64,000 nucleotides of DNA from Oscarella lobularis (GCF_947507565.1 NC_089184.1:1426001-1490000); one strand, 5' to 3'; positions 49,615 to 62,114 are shown, counted from the first letter of the stretch. Translations and numbers: made by a program. The notes: generated from the sequence alone by a model not told the origin.

Positions 49615-50959
49615 ATTGCCTGTTATAGAACTGTCGTAGATATACATATAGCGCGCAAGACTATCTCATAATAAATTTGAAACTTCCATCTGCCACTAAT
49701 TGAGCACAAGGAAAAGGTTTTATCTGTACACCTTGGGGAATCACTACAGGGCACAGTCAAATTTTTCTTACTCAGAATAGGACTGTGGTCCTGTTGACTT
49801 TACATTAGTCATTTTCGATTTTACTAGCGACTTTCTAGCCCTCTAATGATGCCATCTAGTACGGCATCATAGAGAATGTTGTCTGTACGGCTTTCGACGT
49901 TCTCTGCTAGGCACAAATACGCGCTAGGACAGCATATAAGAAACTGCGTGCCTACCTTGCGGAGGAGGCGGCGACTCCACCATCTGTTTGAATTGAAAAA
50001 CGCTCGAAGGGAAGGAAATGAGAGGAGCATGAGAGAATCTACATGAGAAGCCAGGTTAGATAGAGGAAAGACCACTAATATAATCGGGACACGAGTAAAA
50101 GGTAAAGTCTGAGAGGAAGAGAGTAATTAGAAGTGACCTCTGCTCATATGGTATGCGCGCTCAGTTCCACCAGCTTCCCACAAATTATCGGGTGGCAACG
50201 ATTGTGACCCCGTTCACAGGAAGAGGGGCCTAAGATAACATTATCGTTTCAAAAGGTGCCGAACATATCCTAGTTATAGAGTCTCCCCCGTTTTTCGCAT
50301 CAGCAGTTTAACAGGTGCGAAAATGCAAAATGTGGGCATACGCATGTCAAACAGCTGTAACGAGAGATGGCATGCCAACGTTAATAGGCGAGCCACAGAA
50401 GCCAGCGCAATCTCACAACCGGTTCCAATGCACGAAGGTACATGCCCTGGGGGACGTCAACAGATGCTAATAGAGAGCCCGCGAATTGGCTGGTTCTTCA
50501 TTTGGGGATGCTAATCGCGGTACAAATCGAATTAGAGACGAGTAGGACAGACAGCCCAGTTACACGTACAAGTAATTCCTTCCTCGATACAACAAGCAAT
50601 CTCAACAACCGGTGCGCGAAGAAAAGTCGACGAGGAACAAGACATGCAGCTCCTCTAGGACGGTTAAATAGATAAGGTTCATCAATTTCCCCCCATACAT
50701 ATTTACAAACATTTACAAAATGTTTCCGGTCGAAAGGCCTCATAAATCCCAGTAACCACACGAGAGTCTAAGCGTTCCCCGAGTCGGATGACTATCGACC
50801 TCTAACGGATGCGTTGAACTACGACGAACGCTAAAGACATTCAGAACCGCCCAGCCAGCATACACCAGCAATTTGCATGTCCAAAGGGCATAAAAGGATT
50901 GGACTTGAGTCCTAACAAACCACAGGGCCCTGCTCTCACGCCGTGTACCGCCGTCGCTA
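49615..50959. other. Long intergenic region upstream of NPCBM gene A
   Basis: 1,345 bp, the longest gene-free stretch in the window. Open frames on both strands are short and have no recognisable content. The TATA-like element of the downstream gene is at its right end. No rRNA, tRNA or transposase signature was seen. Confidence 0.5.
50890..50897 (+). promoter_or_regulatory. TATA-like element of NPCBM gene A
   Basis: ATAAAAGG lies 70 bp upstream of the start codon at 50960. The paralog at 56413 has a TATA element at a comparable distance, which supports the reading. Confidence 0.4.
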
Positions 50960-53643
50960 ATGCTCGCGTCAAGTTCCCGGTCTCTACCGCCGAAAAGCAA
51001 CAGCGGATGTGCGTTTGCCTGTCTTGCACTACTAGTCTTCGCCACGGACTGGTGGGTGACGTTCGTGCAAGCTCAGTCAACTTCTATTCTCCCTCGAAAC
51101 GGACCCCAAATGCAGCCCGGAAGTATTGCGCATAAGGTACTGCGACGATATGCTTCGAGCTTCGCGTGGGTACGGTACGCCCGGGGTCCCCTTGACCTTC
51201 GCCGCCACCGTCACCGCTGCCAAGGCCTGAGAGCTTTCTAAAGGGCGACGGGTGGCTACAAGGGATTCAATTGAATTGAACTGTGAGTATCATTCATTCC
51301 GCGCATAGAGGTGGCAAAGGGTTTCTACAAACGGCGTGTTTAGCCTGAGCTCAATGGATAAAACTGCTTAGTTTCCTCTCGTTTAAAAAAATGAAGTTCT
51401 CGCCAACAAGCCGGATGCGGCTTCCACCCCCACAGTGGTTGGGCGCGCGCGGATGATGCACGCGAACGCCAGTGCAGCCTATGTCAATATTAGTTCGTTC
51501 TATAAGCGCGTAATGCGGAACGAGCCAGATCTTAAAAAAGACAGTGTGGTTTGGTAACTAGAGCGATTGCGTCAAACCGTCTAAAACACACAAGGTCGGG
51601 CAAACAAGGGCCATCTGTGTGCGGCAAACTTAATATGTAACCCTATGAGAAGCCACAAAGGCGGAGTGGGGGGAGCGCGAGTTTCCAAAGGAGCATAGTC
51701 ATGCGAATTACGCGCGCCCGAGCACTTATGTTATTAGTTGATTCTGCATTGCTTTTTTCATACAGGCGTTTGACCTTGCCGAGCGCTCAAACATCGACGG
51801 CACGACTTGCTTAGTCGACAAAAATTCATGGAAACCCGCGAAGAACGCAGATGGCGGCGGCGGCGGCGGCAACACCGACGATCTTTCCTGCTTCGGGCAA
51901 TGCAATCAAGGCTGCGCCTCAAGCATCGCCGAAACGGCTAACGTTTACCTGAGTTGTTTTATGCCGAGCGCGGCGTGCACGAAAGGAGATAGCGGCGAAG
52001 GGTACATAGAGATAAAATCTGTTGCTGCCGCCGCCGCCGCCGCCGCGGTGCCCCGTCAAACGCATCCGCCGGTAACCCGTGCCATACTGTTTGCGGATAC
52101 GTCCGCCGTTTCGTACGAACGCGGAATTCGTTTCAACGACTCGCTCCGCCTCCTAGTCAATCTAACTCTGTTTCGAGCCCGCGGCTTCCGATTCGACCAT
52201 TTCTCGGCGCGAGTCGGAATCCCAACTAGTGCGACGGCGACGGCGACGGCGACGGCGACGCGAGGATGCGGTGCAACGGACAAAATCAAGTTTCAACTTT
52301 ACGGAGACGATTCGACGACTTCGCTGGCGAGAGCGACGATCAAGCACGGACTTAATCGGAGCAAAGAAATCGAAGCGAACGTCGCGAACGTTTCGATTCT
52401 CAAACTCGTCGCCGAATCGAAAGCAAGCGGAAGAGACTGCTCGCTGGTTGGAGGATGGGCCGATGCAAAGTTGACTCAGGGAAGGCCCCTCTTCCCCGCC
52501 TGCCTTAAACGATGCATACCGTTCGGCAAGCGAGGAAAAGCTCTGCTCTCCTGTTTCGTCGGAACGTGTCCCGATCGAAAAATCGTTAGGAGCCTCAGCG
52601 GCATAATGACTTCAACGAGAAAAAAATCGCGCGACATTCGACTCGGTTGGCCGCCGAGTGCCGCCGACTCGTCGATCAACACTATTGCCACGCGAGCCAC
52701 CACCACCGCCACCGCAACGACGCTCACGTTTAATCTGACGGCAATACGGCAACTCGGCTATGCAGCCGACGTGTTCGTCGCCGACGTGAAAATTGCCGTC
52801 AATTCGTGTGACGATGGCGGCGGCGGTGACAATAGGGGTCCCCCCCGGCCGGACGGAGACCAAACGACGACAAGCGTCGTCTTTGGAATCCGCACGGGCG
52901 GTGCGTTGCGATACCAGAAAACCGTTAGGGAGGGAGAAACAGCTCGAATCATTTTTCCTGTCGAAAAAGCGAGTGCCGTCACTTTGCGCACCAGCGCCAA
53001 CGCGGCGAGAAATAAACCGTGCGCGTACGGATTGTGGACGGGAGCAATGGTCGCGCCGTACGAACCGCTGCTCTTTTTGCCGTGCAACGAAAAACGTTGC
53101 CGGGAGCAGATTGCCGCCGGAAATATTTATCTCAGCTGTTTCGTGGGCGTTTGTTCGGGCGACGTTACGACAAAAAGTCACGAGCCGTTTTTTAGAATTG
53201 ACTACGCGACGCACGGTATCGGAGCCGACTGTCCGAACAGGGAAAGCGGCGGCAAGTCGAAGAGGGCTCGATTTCAACGTTTCGAGTTCGGGCTCGGAGC
53301 GCGTCCGGAGAGTAGGGTCGCATTCGATTTAGACGCGTTTCGGCAGCACGGACTGCAATTTAAATCGTTCATCGTCAAACTCGCAATCGACAAAAGTTCG
53401 ACGACGGAATGTCGAGATTCGAATACGTCAGGAAGCGTGTTTCGCGTCTATCTCGACGACGAGATCGCGCTGAAAGACGTACGTATTACTCGATTGGGAA
53501 CGGCGAAACAATTTCTGATTGACGTGCGAGGGATAAGAAAGCTCAAGTTGGTCACGCTCAATTTGTTTGGGAGTCGGTGCAATTTCGCCGCGTGGGGCAT
53601 GGCGCGCCTATCGAATCTCGAACCTCCCTCGTTTTCGTTCTAA
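50960..53643 (+). CDS. Secreted protein A: three cysteine-module + NPCBM-like units
   Basis: About 684 residues, two exons. Exon 1 (50960-51136) encodes a signal peptide (core CAFACLALLVFATDWW, cleavage near VQAQ). A 629-bp phase-0 intron leads to exon 2 (51766-53643). The mature part has three units, each a small Cys module followed by a ~110-residue beta-rich domain. The modules read C...YLSCFMPSAAC, CLKRC...LLSCFVGTC and CNEKRC...YLSCFVGVC. The larger domains show the NPCBM-like pattern, for example VAFDLDAFRQHGLQFKSFIV, FRVYLDDEIAL and LVTLNLFGSRCNFAAWGMAR. NPCBM domains are putative carbohydrate-binding modules. Poly-Ala/Thr and Gly runs are inserted in the first unit. I know no described protein with this architecture; sugar binding is inference. 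Confidence 0.75.
51137..51765 (+). other. 629-bp intron of NPCBM gene A
   Basis: Bounded by AAG|gtactg and tacag|GCG, phase 0. It is ten times the usual intron length here. No gene or known element was recognised in it. Confidence 0.7.
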
Positions 53644-54717
53644 TACCGTATCATTTATCATTAGCTGATTTTCGGTTATTTAGAAACAGATGCCGTACAG
53701 GCGGCGTCACAAGCTCTTTTGGCTTGTGGCAAGCTCGTCGACCGGCGTTCTGAATCAGCTAACTTTCTGTCGATGTATCTATCTACCTATCTATCTGCAT
53801 CTTATTAGGTTAGCCTTACATTTAAGATTATCTAATACGATAAGTCGACTCGTGATAAGGATAAATTAATTTGATGCACTTGGCAGGTGTGGGTCTGTGC
53901 GCGTGCGCGGCGCTAAAACGTCCTGGGCACCAGCTCTTGCGGTTTCTTGGCGGTATGTTTAGTTACATTGAGCTCGAGTTTACGCCGCAAAACCCAAAAC
54001 CCTGGCTGGAGCGGGAGTGTATACGTACAAGCGCGGGACCATCACGAATTGCCTACATCACCACTTTCAATGTGCACTAGACACGCTTTATCTTAGGAAC
54101 ACCTATGTTAATTATCCAGCGGCCTAATAGCTACACAATCCGGGCAGCGCCATCAGAATGACTCATACTACATGCATGATCTCTCTGTCACAGTACAATT
54201 TACGCTTGCCAGAAACTGATTTTAGGTAAAGTGCTCTCGCTCCATTTTCTCGCGCAAGAGATACCGAAACTTTAATCGACAATCCGCCGCCACCGCGACC
54301 AAAATAGCAAAGTGTGCAGAGCGAAAGTCACCCGCCCTAGACTTTATGCGGTCGTACGAACAAGCTAGCTTCTATCAAAAGCCGAGCCTTAGGCGCGCTT
54401 TCTAAATACTAGTCTCCAAAAAGGCTAGCTTAATTGGAACCAACACTCGTGTTATCAGCAGGTGCATTTTAAAAAGTAGGGAGGCGACGAACGTGGAGAG
54501 GGTGTTTAGAGTGCAACTAAAGTATATAAGCGAGAAAAAAGGGGGTCCGGTATAGGAGGGAAAGGAGGGAAAAGATTCGCTTACTTTGGCGCGGCACTTC
54601 TCGTCTTCTTCGCTTGGGGCCGTCCGTCAAACGAGTCGACATCCGTTGCGCTGAAAAAAAATGCCAAACTCTCGCGCGAGTCCCACGTAAACGCCGCCTC
54701 GGCCATCTGGCCATAAT
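53644..54717. other. Convergent intergenic region, NPCBM gene A / SNX
   Basis: 1,074 bp between 3' ends. It contains a short TATC-type repeat (about 53772-53797) and a TATATAAG at 54523-54530 with no supported gene downstream. An open frame at 53871-54080 has no recognisable content. Confidence 0.5.
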
Positions 54718-56031
54718 TTACCGTCTCGTCGCCGCCGTCGCCGCTGTCGCCGCTGGCGTCACGTTAACAGCGGACGAACTCCGTTCCGTGCGCTTTTTCC
54801 CGTACTTCTCCACATCTAGAAACTCCAAGACCAACTCGGGAACGGGATCAAAACTGACGAGCTCCTACAGAATCAAACATCGTCCCCATGCGCGCAAAAA
54901 AAAACAGAAAAAAGAAGCGACTAACTTGAATGTACGTCTCCAATCCTTTTCGACGATACTCGACGACTTTGGGATGGGTTTTCTTCACCCAGCGTTTAGA
55001 AGGGAAGTCCGGGTGCGGTCGGAGGAACTTTCGCAACTGAAATAAAGAAGGAAAAAACCACAACGCATGTTAAAGAACACGTCCTAAGGGCAGAAGCTGA
55101 AGACGGGGGAAAATTGATCGAGGCCTTCGGGCAAGACGACTCGTTTGGTAAGTGTCGTGAGAGAATGCGCACTATACGCTTAATACAAGAACAAACATTC
55201 CAGGGTATTGGAGGGAACCACTCTAATTTCAAACAAAGCTCGCCGATCGCTAAGTCGATGCATGAGTCGAGGTCGAAGACGCAACGATCATCGAAAAATC
55301 CAATTTCCATGCAAGCTGCGACCGCCTGCTGAGAATCCAATCAGCAAGGCAATCGAGACAATGCCAATCTGAAGGACCACCCATTCCCAGATCTCCAACA
55401 TGGTCCAACTTACCACATCCTTGCGCGAGTATGCTATCAAATCGCATTATTGGTATTTTGACGCTCTGGGGGTAGATGACTTTTACATGGTTCGAAGAAG
55501 CAGACGGAGAGATGAGTGACTAGACAGACTCAGGGCGTGTAACCGTTGGTACCCCCCCGACCACAAGACGCAATCGCAATTGAAAATCATAATGTATCAA
55601 AACACTGTACTCCTGATATGGGTTGTCGATGTGGTTCCGAGTTCAACCACTCCGTAAGCGCTGGTCGATGATCTCACTTGGAAAAACATATTGAGTCTCG
55701 GACCTAAGCCAAATTTAACTCGCGGTCGATGAGGTGGACGAGTTTGAGTCAGCACTTTTAGCCGCACTATAAGGTATCCTAGGAGATCGATAGTTCCTGT
55801 TCTACCTTTTTATGCAACTCGAAAAATTCGCTGTAGCGTTTCGAGACGATTTGATTCGTCTCTTTTGTGACCACTCGCAACTGGTAGACCTAGTAAACGA
55901 GCGAGGTGAGCTTCGCACGACGCTCCGAGGCGCCGCGGCCGGGTTCTCGAAAGGAGCCCCCGATCTCGAGTTTGGCTCACAGTGTAGCCTTCGTTTTCTA
56001 CGAGACGCGTTGAAGGTATCGAGATGTTCAT
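54718..56031 (-). CDS. PX-domain sorting nexin, SNX22/SNX24 type
   Basis: A small phosphoinositide-binding protein of endosomal membranes consisting essentially of one PX domain. Exon 1 (start 56031) reads MNISIPSTRLVENEGYT, exon 2 (about 55808-55890) VYQLRVVTKETNQIVSKRYS and EFFELHKK, exon 3 (about 54935-55043) LRKFLRPHPDFPSKRW and KVVEYRRKGLETYIQ, and exon 4 ELVSFDPVPELVLEFLDVEK with an Ala/Thr tail. The RYSEF lipid-contact motif and the RRKGLETYIQ helix are conserved with SNX24 (KRYSEF, RRQGLETYLQ). Exons 2 and 3 are separated by an unusually long ~760-bp intron. About 145 residues, close to family length. SNX22 versus SNX24 cannot be decided. Confidence 0.85.
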
Positions 56032-56412
56032 GGAAGCTACGAAGCCGCGGCCGTTCGAGGAGAGACTGCAAACAATTACGATAGTAGTGACGTACATGCA
56101 CATGACCTGTTATCCCGTCAAGGCCGTCATGTGTAGGTTCCAACTTTCTCCGTCCCCTCTTTTCAACATTCCTATAGTGCCACGATAGTTTGAAAGCAAA
56201 AGAATTCAGTCACAGGTGGCCTTCACCGATGTCATTCGCTGCATAAACATTTAAATATGCAACAGAGATATGAGTAGTTACTGCCACTGTGACAGATTAA
56301 CACATCGTAGTTTTGTTTTAGCGCCCCCGGCAGCGGTAGGTTGGTCACTCGGTAAGTATATAAGGAGTGCCTTCGGAACTCTGCTGGCAGAGCCTCAGTT
56401 ACGAACGGAACA
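56032..56412. promoter_or_regulatory. Divergent promoter region, SNX / NPCBM gene B
   Basis: 381 bp between opposing start codons, including the TATA element at 56357-56365. No other element was recognised. Confidence 0.4.
56357..56365 (+). promoter_or_regulatory. TATA box of NPCBM gene B
   Basis: TATATAAGG lies 48 bp before the start codon at 56413, leaving room for a start site ~25-30 bp downstream and a ~20-nt 5' UTR. Confidence 0.5.
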
Positions 56413-58287
56413 ATGCGAAAGGTCACCACTATTTTCTTTGTCTTTGGCTGCCTGCTTCACCGCAGCAAGTCGTCAGGCGACGGCGCTACGGAACAAAGTG
56501 TCGTCGGCACTTCGCTTCAAGCTGTCACCGATCATCAAGTACAGGTACGGTTCCGTGCGGCGCTATACCTAACTTGTAGTCACGCGTGCGTGCACGTGTG
56601 CTCCCACCCCACAGTGTACTTGATACTTACATTACTCCAATAACTATTTGTTTGGTAGCCCTCTGCTAGCCCCCCGCCACCTATAATGCCGGCGGGCTTT
56701 TGCATACCGACACAAAACAAACCGATTTGCTTCTCTCCTTGCAACGAGTGGTGCTTCGTTGACATTCAAACACGAGGCGACATCTACTTGGCGTGCTTCT
56801 TTGGCAAGTGTAGTGGCGAACTGCCGAGTGGTGGCTTTTACCCCTACGTTTACTTAAAGAGACAAGGAAGGCCGGTTATTGAACAAAGCGCTGATGATAA
56901 CCATATGAAAGAGAGCCGGCAATCAATCAGAGTAAAGGGATCTGTCATCATAGCGTTCAATCTGACCGCCTTCAGAAGAGGAGAGCTTACATTCGGTCGT
57001 TTCTTAGCAAACGCTCAACAGAGAGCGATCCGAAACCAATCGAACGTCGACTGCACTCGATCGCTCCACTTCATTGTCGAACTAGATGGGAGAAGAATAT
57101 GGGACAGCGAAAAGTCCTCATCTTCTCAAATCGACGTCGAGATCGGTCCCAATGCAACGATTCTAACCTTGCGTACCGAAATCCGGCAATACAATTGCAC
57201 CAATGGCAACGACTCGGAGACAGATGTCGTTGGCCGGTGGGGCGGAGCTCGTTTAGTTCCATCACACTGCCAGCGTCATCAGCGTCTTTGCAAAGAAGCC
57301 GACAACTCGACGGTTCAACTGAGTTGCTACTTGGGACTCTGCCCTAACAAATGCACAACGAAGGCCAATCCTCCCTATTCCTACTTCGATACGAACGGTC
57401 AAGCATGTCTCAGTACGTCAGTCAGAGAAGCCTTCTCTATGTCAACCGGATCAATAATCACGTACGATTTATCGGTAGTTGCACGGGAGAAACCGGTCAT
57501 ATTTACAGCTACAATAGCTACCGATCAACGCAGCTGCAATCCTAATTCCAAGAAAAAATCAACGAACACGACTACCCTCACAATTCATTTGAATCACCGG
57601 AACGTATACAGGAACGACGTCGGAAAGGAACGCGCGCAAATCGTCGTACCGATCGTGGGCGCGGCTACCGGCGATCTGCAACTGTGGCTACACCATTCGA
57701 ACTGCGCCGTCGTCACGTGGACAAGGGCTCGACTGGTGCCGCCCGAACCAATCGAACCCTTTCCCCCGTGCAACGTCGCGTGTCAGACGTCGATGCGAGA
57801 TCGCCAAACGATACCGCTGAGCTGCTTCTTGGGCACGTGCATGGGCAACGCGACGGCGATAAGCAATCCGCCGTTCACGCACGTGCACCAGCAGTCAGAA
57901 TATACGCCCATTCGACTCGAAAATCAGACGTACGAGTTTGGTATTGGAACGCCTCTAACCGGATCGATAACGTTCGATTTAAACGCGATTCGGATGCGCG
58001 GACTCGTCGCATTCAATCATTTCGAGGTCGGACTCGCCGTTCGTAAAGAAATCGGCTGCACGAGTAACGATAACGACATTTGGAAATTTCGTATCGATCT
58101 AGACGGCGTGCCGACTATCAACGAAAACGTTGCAGTCGCTACCCGTTCGGGATACCGTTTGCGAATAATTTTAAACGTGGTCGGCGTGCGTCACTTGAAA
58201 CTAGCTACTGTTAGATTGCACGGGAGTGCGTGTAGCTACGCCCTATGGGGTGGAGCTGAATTATTTAGGGGAAGAGTGCTACCTTGA
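56413..58287 (+). CDS. Secreted protein B: three cysteine-module + NPCBM-like units
   Basis: A 586-residue paralog of protein A. Exon 1 (56413-56544) encodes the signal peptide (MRKVTTIFFVFGCLLHRSKS). A 114-bp phase-0 intron, at the position equivalent to gene A, leads to exon 2 (56659-58287). The three units have Cys modules CNEWC...YLACFFGKC, CKEADNSTVQLSCYLGLC and CNVACQTS...LSCFLGTC. Their NPCBM-like domains include ITFDLNAIRMRGLVAFNHFE, WKFRIDLDGVPTI and LATVRLHGSACSYALWGGAE. Protein B lacks the poly-Ala/Thr insertions of A and has more N-glycosylation sequons. Domain order, intron phase and motif spacing show common origin with A. The function is unknown; carbohydrate binding is inferred. 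Confidence 0.78.
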
Positions 58288-58404
58288 CTGACTTTTAGGT
58301 GGTTCGCGCTTTTGTGCGTGTTTTGCTTGTTCGTTTGTGGCAAATAAAGAAAATTACCTTATACGGGAAGTCGTCCTCCAGAAGCTCTGAGTCCCGGGGA
58401 ACCC

Positions 58405-60570
58405 ATGTCATTCTCCAGTCTCGGTTTGAGCGAGTGGATCGTTCGCCAGTGTGCCGCACTCAGATTTCGCCGACCGACTGAAATTCAGTTGCACTGCATT
58501 CCACCGATCCTACAAGGTTGCGCTTTTCCTTGGCAGAAAGAAAACCGCTACGATTTCTTCAGGAAAGAGTTGCATGGGATGTGCAAAAACGGGGAGCGGA
58601 AAGACGGCCGCTTTCGCTCTGCCGATTCTCCAACACCTTGCCGCCGATCCCTACGGAATATATGCTCTCGTGCTCACTCCCACTCGCGAGCTCGCTTACC
58701 AAATTGCCGACCAATTTCGAGCCATTGGCAAGCCGATTGGACTCCGAGTTGCAGTCGTTATTGGTGGAATGGGTACCGTGTCGCGAGGTGATAGCGCACG
58801 TCGTCGGGCTTATAATCTTTATTTCCTAGATATGATGCGTCAGAGTATTGAGTTGTCTAGTCAGCCTCACGTCGTTGTCGCCACTCCGGGTCGTCTCGCC
58901 GATCATCTACAAAGCTCGGATACATTTCACTTGCAAAAAATTAAATTTTTGGTAAAAGAATGGAAATGGACTGCTAAAGTGATATTAGTTTCAATGAATG
59001 CATAATTGAGGTACTCGATGAAGCAGATCGGCTTCTTGAGGCGAGTTTTGCCGATGACCTAAGCGTGATTTTTGACGCTGTTCCAACGCGAAGACAGACA
59101 CTGCTATTTAGTGCAACATTGACCGACGCACTCAAAGATCTTAAGGACCTGGCTGGAGAAAAGCCCGTCTTCTACGAAGCAAAATCAGAGTAAGAAAAAG
59201 CCGCAAATGGCTATATAGCAACTACGAGCCTTATCTCAGAATTGCAACGGTGGATGAGTTGCATCAGAAATACGTGCTTATGCCAGCAAAAGTTAGTCAC
59301 TTTTTGCGTTGGCGGTGAATTAGAGTAACGAGATAAGTATTTTAGGTAAAGGATTGCTATATGATTCACTTGCTGCGGCACTTCTGCAAGAAAGACGACT
59401 GCAGTGTGATCGTTTTTACGTCGACCTGCAGGTTTGGTCACACACACACATACAAAAACAACAATGCAAAGCATCCGTTCGTAGAAACTGTCAAATTCTT
59501 GCGCAACTGCTATCCTCTTCGGACTTTTCGTGTGCCCCTTTACACTCACTACTATCCCAAGTTGGCGCTACGTGTCGTACACTGTACTGTCTTAGAATTA
59601 CACCGACTTCCACTAGAGATCTAGGCTGGCATCTCTGGCTAAGTTTAAATCAAATCAGGTCAAGATTTTAGTTGCCACTGATGTGGCCAGCAGGCAAGAA
59701 TTCGAGACGTTTTGACTGCTAGTCTATTGTCTGCATAATCAGGGGCCTTGACATACCGACAGTTCAAGTCGTTCTAAACGCAAATGTGCCCGCCGATCCA
59801 AAGGATTATATTCATCGCGTCGGCAGAACTGCTAGAGCAGGTGTTAGGCTTTTTGGATATAGTTTCTCAGTGTAATTTGTGTGAGCAAAGGTCGCGGGGG
59901 CTTGGCCGTCACGTTGGTTACACAGTACGACGTAAAGAGAATTCAAGCCATTGAAAAGAGAATCGGTACGTAGGCACGCAATTACATTAGAGCCCTGCCT
60001 AACGACCAACAACAAATACGACCCCCCTTGGGGGGATTAAGATTATCTCTCAAAAAATGCGCTCTCTCTAGGGATGGTCGTAATTTTGAAAATCTACTGT
60101 GTACTTGCCTTGTTTTGCAGGCACGACTTTGACTGATTATAGCGTTGCTGAAAAAGACGTGTTGACCTTATTGAACGAAGTCACGATAGCAAGAAGAGAA
60201 ATCGAGCTGGTACATAAGAAAACAGACGGAAGCCTGACGAAAAGTTTCTTCTTTAGAAACTATCAAAATCGTCGTTTGGCGAGAAGAGAGAGATCAACCG
60301 GCAGAAAAGAAAATTCCTAGAAGAATCACTTGTACAGTAGAATCGAACCCCGCTTCGGCGACCACCTCTTTTTTCAAACTACGTACTTCGTTCATCTCCT
60401 AGAGGTGGTCTCTCTAAGTGGGGTTCGAATGTAGTGTACTTTCTCTGAGTACTAACTTTTCACTCCTGCGTTTCTAGGCTGCAAAAAAGCACAAGATGGT
60501 CTTGACGCCGCGCGAAAGACGCCGAAAAACGAAATCAAAAATACCAAAATCAACACAAAAGAACACTTGA
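58405..60570 (+). CDS. DDX49: DEAD-box RNA helicase DDX49
   Basis: DDX49 acts in pre-rRNA processing and mRNA export in the nucleolus. The start (58405) reads [20 protein letters not shown] (Q motif region). Motifs in order: [11 protein letters not shown] (I), [17 protein letters not shown] (Ia), [13 protein letters not shown] (Ib), VLDEADRLL (II, DEAD), [14 protein letters not shown] (III), VIVFTSTC (IV), [20 protein letters not shown] (V), [12 protein letters not shown] (VI). The C-terminal blocks [11 protein letters not shown] and [20 protein letters not shown] join a last exon ([20 protein letters not shown]), ending 60570. About nine introns; the last (60329-60478) contains a foldback repeat. 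All helicase motifs are intact. Confidence 0.92.
60332..60439. repeat. Imperfect inverted repeat (foldback/MITE-like) in DDX49 intron
   Basis: The left arm begins GTACAGTAGAATCGAACCCC and the right arm, reverse-complemented, reads GTACACTACATTCGAACCCC (17 of 20 identical). Further in, GACCACCTCT on the left pairs with AGAGGTGGTC on the right. The unit is about 108 nt and would fold into a long stem with a ~35-nt loop. It lies wholly in the last DDX49 intron. Confidence 0.75.
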
Positions 60571-60605
60571 TAGTCCAGTATCAACAGAATAAATCGTTCC
60601 CTAAT

Positions 60606-62114
60606 CTATAGCCCACTTTCCAAAATCGCCTTATACACAAACTCGTACTGCTCGGGCGTTTGAACGGCAAAGTACCTCTGCGATCGAATCTTTCTAACGT
60701 TACCTTCGACGTTTACCTTGCCCGTGGCGGCCAATTGTCGCAAGGAAATGTCGATAGCTCCGTACGTCCCAGTTCGTCCGATGCCCGCGCTGCAATGGAT
60801 TACAACAGGAGGCGGCGTCGCCGCCGCCGCGACAGCACTCTCGCGGCGAGCGCGAACTTCCGTCATGAGTTGGAAGAGAGACTGGGCTGAAGACGGGACA
60901 CCGTAGTCGGGCCAGTCAGTGAATTGAAAGTGAACAATGTGCCGAGTCTCGTCGCCCTTCGAATAAGAGCAATGACGATTTTTAGTTCCAATTCATTTAC
61001 CGAGGTTCCTACTCTGCACAGGTCCATTTCTCGTATTGTAAATCCGTCCGCGCGCTCTTCAGAACTCGTTGCGATAGTAATGCCACTGAATTTCTTGGTG
61101 CCGTCGACATCCGGCCAATATTGACCGCATTTCATGCGCCCCCTTTCGAGAACCCTAGACGAGAGCAAGCGGAGGAGAAATTCCCAACAAGGTCAAATCA
61201 TTAACGTGGGTATCATTACCTGGTTAGCATGACAATGACGAGAACATTGTCTTCCCACACCATTCTCCAAAAGTCGGAAAACGTATTCGGTTGGGGTCCT
61301 ACGTTACGCGCGAGAAGAGCTACAACTGAAGTCTATGCGTAAACCGAACAGTCAAACATACCTTGAGTGAAAATATACTCGTTTTCGCGCTCGTAACCGT
61401 CAACGTAATTAGCATTGATGTAATCAGAGAACTATAGATATCTCCCCTTGCTACTCGAATTAGAAACGCGCGCGCTTCCCCTTCCCGCTAACCTCGTCGT
61501 CTTTGATCAAACTCAGTCTCACTCTCGAATGCTCAACGCATTGAACGTCTGAATAGCGATTCTTCCGCATATTCGCTGGATGACTAGACGGAAAGAAGAA
61601 AAACCATTGTCTATTACTATAGATACTCGCTGCCATCCCAAACAGAAACCCCCTAAACTCTACCACGTACGAGAAGTCTCTATTAGATTATACACCACAA
61701 CGACGTAAACGATTCTCCCTCTTTTCTCCGTTACCTGGAAGTGCTGAAGTTTCCCTGAGCGGCCCCCTGCTCCGCTCGAATGACCGCGTAGTCCTCCCGC
61801 AATCCGCGCCCTCCTCTCGCCTCGACGAACGCCCGCATCTCGCTCAGACTCATCAAACGATCGTCGTCCGTGTAGACGTCGAGTTCCTTGGGCGGCAAAG
61901 GCGGCGGACAATCGTCCGCGGAGCCCCGAATCGGCTCCTCGGCATCTTCCTCGGGAAGAACTATAAAAAACCAAACCCGGAAGTGGTCGAAGAGTCAACC
62001 CAACCGCGACACAAATATTCCAAACCTCCGTGCTGTCGTCGAGGGGGCTTGGCCGGTCTTTCGCGTTTTCCGATCGACGAAGATCGCGTTGGAGCGGGAG
62101 GCGGCGCGTCGTCT

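Noticed and set aside
53871-54080. 69-residue open frame between NPCBM gene A and the SNX gene
   Set aside because: Short, no signal peptide or motif, no supporting splice sites.
54614-55045. 143-residue plus-strand frame downstream of a TATATAAG
   Set aside because: It runs antisense over the SNX22/24-type PX exons, which are clearly coding on the minus strand.
60340-60432. tRNA-like GGTTCGAAT string in the DDX49 intron
   Set aside because: It belongs to a simple foldback repeat; no acceptor, D or anticodon stems can be drawn.
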